Source: Sinonovacula constricta
Lineage: Eukaryota; Mollusca; Bivalvia; Cardiida; Solecurtidae
Assembly (NCBI GenBank): GCA_007844125.1
Contig: CM017568.1
Coordinates: 4,613,882-4,677,881 of the forward strand
Direction: 5' to 3'
DNA: 64,000 bases
The notes below the pieces were generated by a model that saw only the letters and a program-made list of their open reading frames with translations, was not told where the DNA came from and searched no databases. This document shows positions 13,201-28,200 of this stretch, one piece after another. Every line of letters begins with the position of its first letter. Positions within the stretch are counted from its first letter, which is position 1. The position numbers were made by a program, and so were the translations under genes.

Positions 13201-16200
13201 GAAGGTAGTTTTCTTAAATATGACGTCAAATTATTGATGTTATAATATTTGGATGAGTAACTTACTCACACAACTAAATTAAGATTTAAGCTAATATGGT
13301 TTTATTAACGTTGATATTGAACTGCAAAATAGGGGTGTGTATTGTTAAAGTGGGTAAAGTAACAGGTTATAATTAGATAACATTTAACAATATCAACTGA
13401 ATTTTGTCTGACAAAGCACTCGTGGTCTTGTTTGCGCTGACGATTTAATTCACCAGGTTGAAACGCGGGTGGCATTTCTGTACTCCTGAACATTTGCTGG
13501 GGATCCTTGAGTAGCATAAACTCCCTCTGATCATCATGTGGGTGGTCCACAAGATAATACTACCAGCTTTTTCAGATGTGATATTGAAGTGTTGATAATC
13601 TGAAAATGTATTTTAATCAATATTATGTTATTATCTAAGTCTCGCCACAAATACACAAATTATATCAATGATTTTGTTTTGCGTGTTTTGCCGTCAAACC
13701 ATTTTGGTGGGCGAAAATCGCAGAAAAATGTTTGTGAAGTAAAACAACTAATGGCGCATCGCAGGCATTATCATAATTGTCTCCCTAACCGGGACGATAA
13801 CCCATGCAGTGAAAGGTTGGGGCATTACGAGTCTGTGAATCTAACCTTTCTGCTTAGAGTAGCTCTTTAATATAAACCCAATTGTTTCAAATATTGTGTA
13901 CGGCATATAACATAGCCATACCTTATTCCTGTGTTGCCCAAGGAAACCATTCCAACATTTCCAGTCATACCTGGAATACAAAATGGGCAAGTTGAACTGT
14001 GAGGATCGCTTGACAATGTTAGCTGGCTCCTTAACAGACTTGCAGTCATTTTCTCGGCACTTAATTTGAGGTGGACAAAACCGGGATCCACAAGACAACG
14101 TGCGTGGCCTGAAATAAGAAATTAACTCTCGTGTAACATATTTACATGCATATTTATGTATGATTATTGGCTTTAACTCTACATGTATGCCTATTCCTAT
14201 CCGTTTTGTTTGTTTTGTTAAATACAGTGCATCGACGAAATTATTGTCATAATAGCGACGTCCAGCTATTACTGGTGGAGAAAAATCATGGCCCATGTCT
14301 GGGTAGAACCAGTAGCGCATTGCCGATCAGCTGGAAAACCTGACCACTTGAAAGTTTTTACCTCGACCGGGACTCAAACTTACAAGGTGACGGATTATGG
14401 AGTCAGAGAAATAGCAAGTCGTCGATTCTAATCTTAATATCCAGTTTTTACTGATGGGGCAAAATATATATATCCAGTGGTGGACTGTAGGTTAACGTGA
14501 ATACCTCCGGACATGTTTGTCGCTTAGACCGGGACTCGAACTCACGGGTGGAACGGTCTTTGACTCTATGAGCTTGGCAACGGACGCCCCTTTTTTGAAT
14601 ACATTAAATGGAATGTCATAAGTGACTGTCATACTATTAAATCAGTCGAAGAAAACAATTAAAACAAGTCCATGTACTTGCATGTGGTACTCGACCATAC
14701 TGTTTTGTCCTGTCATTGTCCGCCATATGAAGTACCCAAGTAGATACCGGTTTTTGTTTTGTCCTGAAAGCATCAACAACATACAATATACTGAAAGTTA
14801 CGTCGACACAGGTTTAAGGAGTTGCATTATAACTATAAACAATCATATTATTTGGTTATAATTTCAGTCATTTGCTCGAAGTAATTTGAACGCTAATCAA
14901 TAATGTCGTCATAAATTTCATGTATTCCGTTTTCTTTCTTTTTTCTGTGCATAAAATATACTTGTAATGAGACAATTTTGCGGCATTATAAATATTTAAT
15001 AAACATATTGCTTGATATGTCTATGGTTAGTTCCTCTCTCAAATACAACTAGGACCCTGCATTGTAATTGTATGAAACGGCGAACGAGTTTCTTCTATTT
15101 TATTTAAAGCGACAATATAATGTTACATTTATTTAGAATTATCATGAATAGTCGTTAACTATTAAATGTGTGCAAACAAAGTTTATTACTTTTAGTAGGT
15201 TTGTTTTGTTTCACTTTAATGTAAGCCCAACAAACAGTTGTCAAGAAAGAAATGTTTTATTTAATTCGCTAAAAACAAGACGTGTATTAAATGAAATAAA
15301 ATGTATAAAATTATGTTGGAAGAAAAGTAAGAAAATAAAATTGAGGGGGCAGTGGTTGGTAGCGAACCACCAACCCCGTCGATAGATATATGTATAGCGA
15401 ATAGGTCGACTGAGCAACAACGGTAAGCGTTCCGTATATACCCAAATTGCCTAATTTTATAAAAATCAATAAACAAGCCTACGTAGTTATTAATAGACAC
15501 GTTCATGTGACATTTTTGTATGCAAAACGTATATCAGGTTTTTTAAAAATCTATCAGCATTTTTTTTCTAGTGAGTAAATATAATTAGTTGATTTAAAGT
15601 GGACCGATTTAAATGTCGCTTGTAATACTAAATCTTTTTTTCGTTACATCTACCCATCCACGTCGATGAGTTAAATTGAACAAACATGTAACCTGCAACA
15701 TCGGTTACATCAAAATCTAGACTAGATTATATAAAAAAATAATGGTTTACATTCTATGTCGTTTCATATAAACTTTTAACTTCATTTTGCTAGAAATGAC
15801 AAAAAATATCATAATAATTCTGTAAACCTGTAGGCCTATAAACTGTTTAACTGTTAAAGTTTGATTCAGGCGTGTTAAAATCTGTGTACAGTAGCCTCTA
15901 TTCAATATGATCCAAAATATGCGTAAAATATAAAGATTATGTAATCACAATATAATGAAAAAAATCTTACCTCTAGTTCCTCCTCCATTCTTGTTTGTTA
16001 TCGCTTCTAATAAGACAACAACATTCAGTTTCAAACACGATAGTCCAAGCCATGCTGTCAAGGTCGTAGTAAAAATACCCGGTAAAAGTGACGTCATTTT
16101 AATTGTGGATTTCCCAGTGTTACGTCATAATGCCATAAGCCCGGTTTTGTCGCGTCGTGCGTCATATATATTTATTATATATATTCATTGTTTTTTAGGT

Positions 16201-19200
16201 ATAGATATATGCAGCACTATAATTGCTAAAACTAGACCAAAGATGGTTTTCTAGGTAAAATCAAGGAGATTCATTTTCACACTGAGGACTGTTTTACATA
16301 AAAGTTCTTGCCTAATATGGAACTTAAACATATGTGGTGTGAAATGTCTGTACATGTAATCTGACTATCCATACAAAACCATCACTGACATTGTTTAAGA
16401 AATTGTCTAGAAATATTTTAAGTTGGATATCATTACAACACTTTACAGGAAAAACAAGACGATCACAATCACTTGGAACTGTATTTTCTGTTGGAATGTT
16501 GAGAGGTATTGTAGAGTTGTCACCCCTTCTCACCTTAACCTAACTCTCCCCCCTTGAAAAAGTTTGGAACATGTAAATTGTCACATATTACAACTTCATT
16601 GTTATTTTGCTGCCCTTACCATATCATATTGTCCCCTTTTGTGTGTTAATAAATAAGATAGAAAAAACAAGATTGGCACTTATTAAAGGTGTCAGTCAGT
16701 ACACCCTCAGTAGTATTAGCTCCTCTTTTTGAAAATATATAGATATTATTAAAATTACACAAAGAAAACAATTTACAATGGAATGAAGGCACATTTATTT
16801 AGGTATTATATACAACAGAACATTACTATATTATGGTGTATCCATTCCATGTATACAAGTAATACACAAAACACACACACATGTTCTGTTCTTCACACAC
16901 ACTGTATACAGATTTTCAGTATCATAATTAACCAGTCAGTCTAACTAAACTATTTCCTGTTTCCTGTTGCAGACAGAAACCAGTCCCCTCAAGGTTCCAT
17001 TGATGAATCAACTGAAGTAGACTTCACAGATGTCAAAGAACAGGTGACTACTTTCCTTTCTTTTCTGATTTGTTTCTCACATCTGTTTCTATGGACACAG
17101 GTGATGTTTCAACAGTTGATAGGCAATCCACCTCGGAAACACTACCATGATCTATCTGGCTTGATGCAGGCCATTTACTTACACTCACTTTACTTTTCAA
17201 AAATCAGTAATCTCATAACCCTTAGAGTATTTTTTTAAGTTGCTAAAGTCTTAAAAAACTAAACACACCAACAGGTAAATCAAACAATCAAACAAAACCA
17301 TGCATGGTGGATCATAGCCCATGTACTATAAATAAGACCTAGTATTTAATCTTCATTTATATTCATTTTATTGTTTACATTTTGCCAAACATGCTAATAT
17401 CTGACAAAAAGTAAAAGATAAATATTAGCATGTAAAATGGTGAAAAACAAATATTATATGTGATGGCTCATTTGTAGAACTTGGTAGATCACAGTTGCAT
17501 TAGAAAAGTATATATGGAATGGCTGTACACACCTCTGTTGTCAATTTATTTTGGAAGTTCATAGGGATCTTTAATAGTCTGCATGGTGTTCAGATGTCTT
17601 AATTTCTTTTAACATGCTTCCACCTGGCAATGATTTTAGAAGTCTGTAAGATTTGTCCATTCGTTAATCATAATTTACTAGCTCACTGGGTTTATATTTA
17701 CCAAAATTATTGCAAAAAATATTTTCTATTTGAATACATTTTTGCAGGGCAACAAATTGAATGAAGTAAACAATGTTGGTCAACAAATAGAATTTGAGCA
17801 AACGGAAGCAAAAGACAATGTGATAAACAACAAATCCTGGTATGATTATCAGATCCAAGACTCTGCAACAGAACAATTCAGTAAAAGTCTAGAATTGAGC
17901 AAAAATGAAGAAATGAACCAAAATTTGCTAACAAATAGAATGTATAAAATGAGCCAAAGTGTAGAATTGGACACAAGTGAACTATTAAATCGAAGTGAAG
18001 AATTTACAAAGAAAGGTAAATGTAACATCAATGTGGAGATGGACAAAAGTAGAGTATTTAGTCAAAGTGACGACTTTGACAAAAGAAGTGGATTTAAGCA
18101 AAGTGTGGAAATGAGCATCAGTGGAGAATTCAGCCAAAGTGCAGACCTAAGTAAGAGTACAGAAGTGTTTAGAGGCAGTGAACCACATCATGGACATAGT
18201 GGGAATAATCTATCATCAACGGGAACCAGTCCGTCAGAGAGTCCATTATCTAGGTCACTGGAGAGACCTTCAAACCGCAAAGTGGGATTTCAGCAATTCA
18301 AAGATAAGTAAGTATTTCTATCAGCTACTTATGTATGCATAATGTGGTGTTGTTGTTGTTGTTTTTAATTCAACCTGTGCATTAATCAATAAGTTAAAAA
18401 AACATAATACAGCCTTAAATCATGATAAAAAAACTATACATTCACTGCAGGGTGAAAGAGAAGATTACAAAAAAAAATGTCATCCTGCTTTGTAAGTTTA
18501 TTGCAATCTTGTGCATTTCATTAAAAACTTAGCAACATAAAGTGCAGTTCCTGATCAGAAACTTCTAATGGAAGCTGACTGATCTGGACCTACAGTTTAA
18601 TCCAAGAGGAGATTTAGTCTTTCCCACTGGGATAATAGGTAATTAATAACTTTTTAACTTCAGAATGCAGACAAAAGTGACAGCCAAAACAAAGCAGATA
18701 ATGCAGACAATCAAGGACAAAAATCTGTTGTCAAAGGCGAGAGAATTTGCTGAGAATTTTTCACAGGTTAGAATAAGGATAATCTTTAAACAATGAAAAT
18801 GGTGATGATAATAATAATGTTGTAAGTGGTGTTGGTAATAATGTAATGATAATGGTGATTATGATAATGAGGATAAAAAAGATACCAAAATGTATGAGAT
18901 TTTCTTTTGCATTACTTGTACTTGTCTTGCTTTTTAGACTTTAGGTTAAAAGTAACTCACATTGCTTATAAGCATCTTTTATTTAAAATGTTGCTGATTT
19001 CATTTTTTCATGTAAGTAATGATAATCTTAAACTATTTTTTATTTTACATTTCATATTTTTGTTTTTCTAAGATTTTCAAAAAGACTTATAATACATATG
19101 TATTATATTTGTATGACATTTGACAATTTCGTTTTCATAAATGGTCATTTCAAATACTTTTCAATTATTTATAGTGCAGTCTTTGATAACTATTTTTTTC

Positions 19201-22200
19201 TCAGGTTCAGGGACAACATGAAATGCTATTGGCGACAGGTGGTGTGTTTTACATTGATGAGCCGGATTCTGGTATAAGCTCGCATACCAGTCCACAGTAT
19301 GACTCAGCAGAAATTGAACCAGATGACATGAAAGAGTCAACAACTTCACAAGACATACTCCCACCAATAGTGGGCTTGATTGAATTAGAAGAGGCAACAA
19401 ATAAAACTCTCATTCTGTTAGAAGACCTGAATATTTTGTTAAATGATGAAGCAACACCGAAAATTTTGTCAAACTGGATAAACATTCTGAACCAAACATT
19501 TTTCAAATTCCATCAACTTAATTCTTGTTCAAAGTATCACATTGTTCCAAGGCATTGTGACTGTTTAAAAAATCCAGGAACAGTTCAAGGACTGATCGAT
19601 TTAAGTGATCAAAGCCTATCAGCATTTTATGAGCATAATAAAATGGAGGTGACAGGTGAAAACAAGCCCCAAAATAATGATTTTGAGACAAGAATCGAGG
19701 AGCCAGAGCATGTGGTAGTTCCATTCAAGGAACATTGTGTGATTTATGGGAAGACTTTCTGCCACACCAAAGATCCACTAGGTCTTAAACCTTTGCTTTT
19801 TTCAAAAGTCTCAGAACTGGTACAAGCTTGTTTTGAACTGGGTTGTCATGGAAACATGCTAGATCTGTTTCACTTCCAATGTGAAGATTGTGGAGAAATT
19901 GATGCTCATACAAACAATGATGGTGAAGGGACATCCGTTGCTGAAATTACTGCTGCTACTGATAATGTTAAGTCAGATATTTACAGGATCAATGTAAATG
20001 ATAATCAGATGAGAACAAATGACAAAAATTGCGTCAGTGATGTTGACATACATCAATGTGAAAATTTGCCAAGTGAAAATGGTTGTTCAAAGACAGATGC
20101 TAGTGATTTACAAGGTTGTGATAATTCAACTATTGCATGTGAAATTCATGATACTGTTGTTGTAAGTGAAAATATTGATTCAAAGGGATGTAGTGAAAAT
20201 GAATGCAAAATAGAGGATAAATCTGACTACATATCTGAGTCAGATTTATCACCTTTGACCCCAGGCAGTGGTGAAGACACATCAAGGTCGGAGCCATCAC
20301 CCTTGATCCCAGGCAGTGGTGAAGACACATCAAGGTCAGAGTCATCACATTTGACTCCAGTCACTAGTGAAAACAAATCAAGGTCAGGGTCATCACCTTT
20401 GACCCCAGGCAGTGGTGAAGACACATCAAAGTCAGAGTCATCACATTTAACCCCAGTCACTAGTGAAGAAATATCAAGGTCGGGGTCATCACCTTTGGCC
20501 ACAGGCTGTAGTGAAGACATATCTAGGTCATCACTTTTCATCTCGGGCAGAGGTGAAAACATATCAGGGTCAAGGTCATCACCTTTGAACATCCACGATG
20601 GGAGACAGACTGTGACCTTTACCTCTGAGGCTCAAAATAGTTCACTGAGAAGGCTAGATTCCTTGGTGATGTTTGTGAGAATGTATTTTCCATATCTTTC
20701 CCCACGGTTAGTGAAGGAAAAGGTGTCAAAGAATGAAGACCAGCCTGAGGTTTTTGCTGCATTGATGGACTGCTTGCAAGGTAGTGTTTTGTTATTTGAG
20801 AATGGTAATATTAAGTTAAAGAAATATTTTTGAAAAGACATGCAGCATTGTTGAGGCATTTAAACAATTTATTGATCCTTTTTATATAAATTTACAAGCT
20901 TGTAGGAACTAAGACACCAAAATATTAATCACTTTTAACACCAGATGTGTGCTCTGTCTGCATCTCTTAGTTCTTAAGATTTTTACTTAATACACACCAA
21001 AACCATGAAGTTTTATGCATATACCCACCAATATTGTAGAAAATAACGATTGTTCATAAGTCCTCTCCCCTTTCATTTTGGGCTGACATGGCATCAGCAT
21101 TTGTAAAGTAGGTCAAAGTAAGGCAGCTAATAATAATTAATCATTACTTGTTTATAGTCCAAGTTGCTCTTTATAAGTAGGATTGTTTTGTCTATCACAG
21201 CTCCCCTAGCTCTCCGATCCATAGCATCAGCCCCAAAGTAGTTTAGTCAGGTTAGATTATTTTACACAATTTGATGTCGTGTCTTTTGATCAGCAACAGC
21301 GATTTGGACTTGTACAGAACATCCATCTCGCATATTTTTGAAAAGGTTTTATCTGTCATGTCCAACTATGTTGCTATCCCAACCTCTCCTCATTTTGTCA
21401 GTGACGTTTGCAATGCAGGTAAGGCAGTCTTTGTGCAGTTTCTGCTTACAGTCTGGTTCCTATCTTTCTAAACCTATGCTGTTCAGTTTTTCTCATTCTT
21501 CTTGTGCCATCTGTGGTGAGTGGCCAATATTCACAAAGTTTTTGACTCATTCTTTTATTATTAGTGATGAAGAACTGGATTGGAGAAATGGCCCAACACA
21601 TTGAATTTCACTGTAGACCAGGCAAGGTATTGACAGCTGTAGCCATACCTTCCCCACCATTTTTTATGTTATCCAGGTAGCAGAAGTTTCAATCTGATAA
21701 AAATCATATTCTGAAAACCGCACTGCTATCAAGATCTGACAAGGAGGCAATAAAACCTTCCCAACCAATCAGATTGTCGCCTAAAAAATCACAAAACTAA
21801 ATGATGATCCGAAGCAATCCGAAAATATCATTTGAATTGCTATGCCTATTCACAAAGAAATTTTGTGACTCTTACCGAAAGCATTATGCATTACGCTCTC
21901 TGAATGGCTGGTATAAAAATAGTAATCGGGGAAAACTATTCTTGTTTATAAATGCTATTTGCGGGCCATCATCAGATCTTGCATTTCGTAATATCTGACT
22001 TTAGTAAGATTGCAGAAGTTTGACAAACATACTTCACATTTTTTACTCAACAGTGTTGCTATTACAAATTTGTGGTCTTAGTTGTCATAGTGTTCGTAGC
22101 GAATGACTGGTGAACATTTTTTCGTTAAATTTGTGGCAACCGATGATACCACTGCACCTCTTGTGAGTCCACAGGTTACAACTGCAACAGAGAATGGAGT

Positions 22201-25200
22201 TGGCTCCTAATCTATGCTGGCATACAGAATTTGGGCAGTTTCTGGGGGACGATACTAGACCCTTGTTTAAGGTCATTTTGAGAATCACCAAAAACAACAT
22301 GATTTGGAATTTGGATTCATGCCTTTGTTTTCAAGGCAAGTAGTCCATGCACCTGCTTCACCCTCTAGTCGTTAAGGTTGTCTGCCATTAAAACAAAAGA
22401 TTGTCTGCATACTTGATCACCCAACAAAGACCTTCTTTAGCTTGTTTAGCTTGTTTGTCTCTGAACATCCCTGACAATAGCAAACATCACTTTTCAGGGC
22501 AGCAAGTCCTACTTGGCACCCATCTGCACTGGAAATTAGTCAGACAGGCTTACACTGGGATGGCAGTTATGGCATTATTTTAAAGAGACATAACAGATTG
22601 CATCAATCAGTCCTTGAAACCAGCATGACTAGCCCATCATACTTCTCTTGGAACTATGTTCAAAGCTTTCTTTAAGTCGACATAACAGAGAACACATTTT
22701 TCTTTTTGCTAGATGTTTGTCTTGAAGTTCACAGATCATGGAGGTTGCATTTGTTGTTCTTTTTGTTCAGACATGAAACTTATTTGCTTGTAGTCGATTG
22801 TGACCTGCTGTCTTATCTATTTGACAAGAACTCTTGCAAACCACTTCAGTGTTTGTTCTATCAGCTTTAAAACTTAATGTGGGCCACAAGCCAAAGTGTA
22901 ACCCTTGTTTTTTAATACTGATAAATGTGCTTGTTGCCCAGGATAAGAGACCAATAGGTTAACTTCTTTGTTAATTTTATCTTTGTTAATTATAATTGCA
23001 GTTAGTTAAGACCTAAACATTGGAGAACACCAACATGATTATAGGGTAACTTGTGTGTAAATAGTAATTGTAGTTAGCTAAAACCTAAACATTGGAGAAG
23101 ACCAACATGATAATATGGTAACTCGTGTGTAAATAGTAATTGTAGTTAGCTAAAACCTAAACATTGGAGAAGACCAACATGATAATATGGTAACTCGTGT
23201 GTAAATAGTAATTGTAGTTAGCTAAAACCTAAACATTGGAGAAGACCAACATGATAATATGGTAACTCGTGTGTAAATAGTAATTGTAGTTAGCTAAAAC
23301 CTAAACATTGGAGAAGACCAACATGATAATATGGTAACTCGTGTGTAAATAGTAATTGTAGTTAGCTAAAACCTAAACATTGGAGAAGACCAACATGATA
23401 ATATGGTAACTCATGTGTAAATAGTAATTATAGTTAGCTAAAACCTAAACATTGGAGAGGACCAACATGATAATATGGTAACTCGTGTGTAAATAGTAAT
23501 TATAGTTAGCTAAAACCTAAACATTTGAGAAGACCAACATGATAATATGGTAACTCGTGTGTAAATAGTAATTATAGTTAGCTAAAACCTAAACATTGGA
23601 GAAGACCAACATGATAATATGGTAACTCGTGTGTAAATAGTAATTGTAGTTAGCTAAAACCTAAACATTGGAGAAGACCAACATGATAATATGGTAACTC
23701 GTGTGTAAATAGTAATTGTAGTTAGCTAAAACCTAAACATTGGAGAAGACCAACATGATAATATGGTAACTCGTGTGTAAATAGTAATTATAGTTAGCTA
23801 AAACCTAAACATTGGAGAAGACCAACATGATAATATGGTAACTCGTGTGTAAATAGTAATTATAGTTAGCTAAAACCTAAACATTGGAGAAGACCAACAT
23901 GATAATATGGTAACTCGTGTGTAAATAGTAATTATAGTTAGCTAAAACCTAAACATTGGAGAAGACCAACATGATAATATGGTAACTCGTGTGTAAATAG
24001 TAATTTTAGTTAGCTAAAATTTAAACATTTGAGAAGACCAACATGATAATATGGTAACTCGTGTGTAAATAGTAATTTTAGTTAGCTAAAACCTAAACAT
24101 TGGAGAAGACCAACATGATAATATGGTAACTCGTGTGTAAATAGTAATTGTAGTTAGCTAAAACCTAAACATTGGAGAAGACCAACATGATAATATGGTA
24201 ACTCGTGTGTAAATAGTAATTTTAGTTAGCTCAGTCCTAAACTTTTGAGAAGACCAACATGATAATAGGGTAACTTGTGTGTAAATAGTAATTGTAGTTA
24301 GTTAAGACCTAAACATTGAAGAAGACCAACATGATAATATGGTAACTCGTGTGTAAATAGTAATTTTAGTTAGCTAAAATTTAAACATTTGAGAAGACCA
24401 ACATGATAATATGGTAACTCGTGTGTAAATAGTAATTTTAGTTAGCTAAAACCTAAACATTGGAGAAGACCAACATGATAATATGGTAACTCGTGTGTAA
24501 ATAGTAATTATAGTTAGCTAAAACCTAAACATTGGAGAAGACCAACATGATAATATGGTAACTCGTGTTTAAATAGTAATTTTAGTTAGCTAAAATTTAA
24601 ACATTTGAGAAGACCAACATGATAATATGGTAACTCGTGTGTAAATAGTAATTTTAGTTAGCTAAAACCTAAACATTGGAGAAGACCAACATGATAATAT
24701 GGTAACTCGTGTGTAAATAGTAATTTTAGTTAGCTAAAACCTAAACATTGGAGAAGACCAACATGATAATATGGTAACTCGTGTGTAAATAGTAATTTTA
24801 GTTAGCTAAAACCTAAACATTGGAGAAGACCAACATGATAATATGGTAACTCGTGTGTAAATAGTAATTTTAGTTAGCTAAAACCTAAACATTGGAGAAG
24901 ACCAACATGATAATATGGTAACTCGTGTGTAAATAGTAATTGTAGTTAGCTAAAACCTAAACATTGGAGAAGACCAACATGATAATATGGTAACTCGTGT
25001 GTAAATAGTAATTTTAGTTAGCTCAGTCCTAAACTTTTGAGAAGACCAACATGATAATAGGGTAACTTGTGTGTAAATAGTAATTGTAGTTAGTTAAGAC
25101 CTAAACATTGAAGAAGACCAACATGATAATATGGTAACTCGTGTGTAAATAGTAATTTTAGTTAGCTAAAATTTAAACATTTGAGAAGACCAACATGATA

Positions 25201-28200
25201 ATATGGTAACTCGTGTGTAAATAGTAATTTTAGTTAGCTAAAACCTAAACATTGGAGAAGACCAACATGATAATATGGTAACTCGTGTGTAAATAGTAAT
25301 TATAGTTAGCTAAAACCTAAACATTGGAGAAGACCAACATGATAATATGGTAACTCGTGTTTAAATAGTAATTTTAGTTAGCTAAAATTTAAACATTTGA
25401 GAAGACCAACATGATAATATGGTAACTCGTGTGTAAATAGTAATTTTAGTTAGCTAAAACCTAAACATTGGAGAAGACCAACATGATAATATGGTAACTC
25501 GTGTGTAAATAGTAATTTTAGTTAGCTAAAACCTAAACATTGGAGAAGACCAACATGATAATATGGTAACTCGTGTGTAAATAGTAATTTTAGTTAGCTA
25601 AAACCTAAACATTGGAGAAGACCAACATGATAATATGGTAACTCGTGTGTAAATAGTAATTTTAGTTAGCTAAAACCTAAACATTGGAGAAGACCAACAT
25701 GATAATATGGTAACTCGTGTGTAAATAGTAATTGTAGTTAGCTAAAACCTAAACATTGGAGAAGACCAACATGATAATATGGTAACTCGTGTGTAAATAG
25801 TAATTTTAGTTAGCTAAAATTTAAACATTGGAGAAGACCAACATGATAATATGGTAACTCGTGTGTAAATAGTAATTGTAGTTAGCTAAAACCTAAACAT
25901 TGGAGAAGACCAACATGATAATATGGTAACTCGTGTGTAAATAGTAATTTTAGTTAGCTCAGTCCTAAACTTTTGAGAAGACCAACATGATAATAGGGTA
26001 ACTTGTGTGTAAATAGTAATTGTAGTTAGCTAAGACCTAAACATTGAAGAAGACCAATATGATAATATGGTAACTTGTGTGTAAAAAGTAATTGTAGTTA
26101 GCTAAGTCCTAAACATTTGAGAAGACCAACATGATAATAGGGTAACTTGTGTGTAAATAGTAATTGTAGTTAGTTTATACCTAATTGGACAAAAAACCTT
26201 TGCACTTTAAGTCCCACAGCAGCAAATCACATGGCAGTCACCATCTGCTATACATCCAACAGTTGATATAATTGAAGGCATGCAATACTGCCCTGCAGTC
26301 AGTTATGTACATGTAATACTGGGGGGTGTTCCTTGTTATCAGGTCTTGTGCAAGATGTTACAATTTTCCAACAGCTCTAAGCAGGTCTCTCCAATGGGAA
26401 TTTATTTAGATATTTTTTATCTGTGCAATCTTAGTGCGAAGAGGTCTTTGCTAGTGAAACTTTCATTAAACAAGCAGTATAAGCCTTAATTATCTTGTAT
26501 TTCTAAATTTTGATATTTTCACATTTCATTTTTTCATTTTTTTTTTCTTCTTGCAGAGATCAGTAAGCTAGACAGAGAAAAATATGGCATCCACCAAGGG
26601 CAGGTAATCCAGCACATCCTGGACAGTCGAACAATGGTTGACCAAGGTATCAACTTGCTTGGACACATTGGACAGTGAGTCAAATTATCTTGTTAACATT
26701 TTGTTCCTATTTCAATAAAACATTGTATTAAAAACAACCTTATTCAGTTTTGTTTATGCCATGTTATAGCAAGCTATTTGTACTTTTATGTTGCTATTAT
26801 GTAAAGTGAAGTGTGATTGTATGGCATTCGATCTGCACTTGTTATTAAATATGATGTTATGGTAATGTTCTGTATATTAATAACAGTATAATTGGTATAT
26901 GATAATTACTTAATTGTAATTTAATGATGTGTGATTGCAAAATGGAATTGTATTTTCACTTGTAGTATTTATAAAACATTATCACTGCAATCTATTTTGT
27001 AACTTAATATAATTGATATATCATTGTATAGCAACTGCAATGTTACTGTGAAGTAATTGTAGTGCAGTAATAATGTAAATCTTACTTTTATCATAATGTT
27101 ATTTTATTTCAACTTTTGTCCTCTTCTGTTTGTACACATTTATCATTGATGTGATCCTCACAGTTTAAGTGTTATAGTGAACTTAAGGCTATTGTAATGC
27201 AGATTTTGATGTTACTGTAATGTTGTTGTCATGTGTTTGCAATTATAAACTAATTATAAACAGAAATTGTAATGTGTTTTAACTTTTATGTAATTTTGAA
27301 ATAATATTAATAATATTGGGTTTTTAATTCAAACAAAGCTGAAATGTAATTGTAATGTAATTGCTGTGCATAGTGAACTATATTTAAACTCTTAAAGTTC
27401 TTGCTTAATCTTCATTTACTTAGCTTAAGAAACAATATCCTTAGTTATGTATATTAAAAAATTATCTTTGGTATGTATTTTAATTTCTCTATTAGACTCT
27501 TTACTGATGCGAGTCCTGGAGTTGCTGAAATCTGCGCGAGATGCTATCCTATCATTTCCCCAGTAGAGGTACTTTACCTTTGTCAACACTACCAGGTTTC
27601 TATGGAAACCTTTGCCACATACATGAAGCTGATGTTGGAAGAGAACAAACTGAACCACAGGTAAGATGCTATTTTGAATATTTGAAAAACTTTTTGGCTT
27701 CTCTTTTGTAAATTAACATTTTTTATATAAAATATTATCAGTAAATACTTTCGCAATATCTCAGGTACCATTATCATTTTGTTGTCATCTGTATGCCCTC
27801 TTTATTCTAACTATGGTAAAGGGGCCTTGAGAGTTGACCTTTCTGTCTGTCTGTCCACCTGTCTTCAGGATTTTAAATAACTTTTGTTTTTGTCCATATA
27901 ATATAAGCTTAGTTATGGCCCCTTGATGTTTGATTCATTCATTTGTTTTTTTTATCAGAAACTGTTGAAAGTCTTATTGAATTTAATTTATATTTGGTTT
28001 GTAATTTTATTTTATTAAAATACAATTTGACTTTGATTTGGGTTACTATCCACTTGACATATGCAGACTTATTGCCTTTATTGGGAGTTCTTAATCATAA
28101 GGCAGGGGCATCCTTTTCTTATATGTAACTCATTTCTATTTTCATTACAGTATTATACCATAATAGCTTGAGTCAATTGCATTCTTGAGTATAAGGCATG

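Larger units (their letters stand above)
13037..16169. mobile_element. ~3.1-kb segment bounded by 37-bp inverted repeats in HPS5 intron
   Basis: ATATATGACGCACGACGCGA… (13,037-13,073) and its inverse …TCGCGTCGTGCGTCATATAT (16,133-16,169) match with about one mismatch and share the inner ACCGGGCTTATGG. True ends may lie a little outside. The interior holds two SINEs and a Cys-rich exon-like segment on the minus strand. No transposase recognised. Confidence 0.6.

Noticed and set aside
13841..14320. 159-codon minus-strand frame as a single gene
   Set aside because: It runs from a SINE through splice-like junctions into the Cys-rich segment, so it is a chance fusion; only the central part was kept as a fragment.
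20227..20592. 121-codon minus-strand frame
   Set aside because: Antisense of the in-frame HPS5 repeat; open only because the sense unit is a multiple of three.
19223..20833. Stand-alone intronless gene
   Set aside because: Acceptor at 19,204 and donor at 20,781 fit HPS5 phases; the extra codons to 20,833 are intron.
22987..26178. CRISPR-like array
   Set aside because: Units are contiguous near-identical 72-mers without unique spacers, in a eukaryotic intron.
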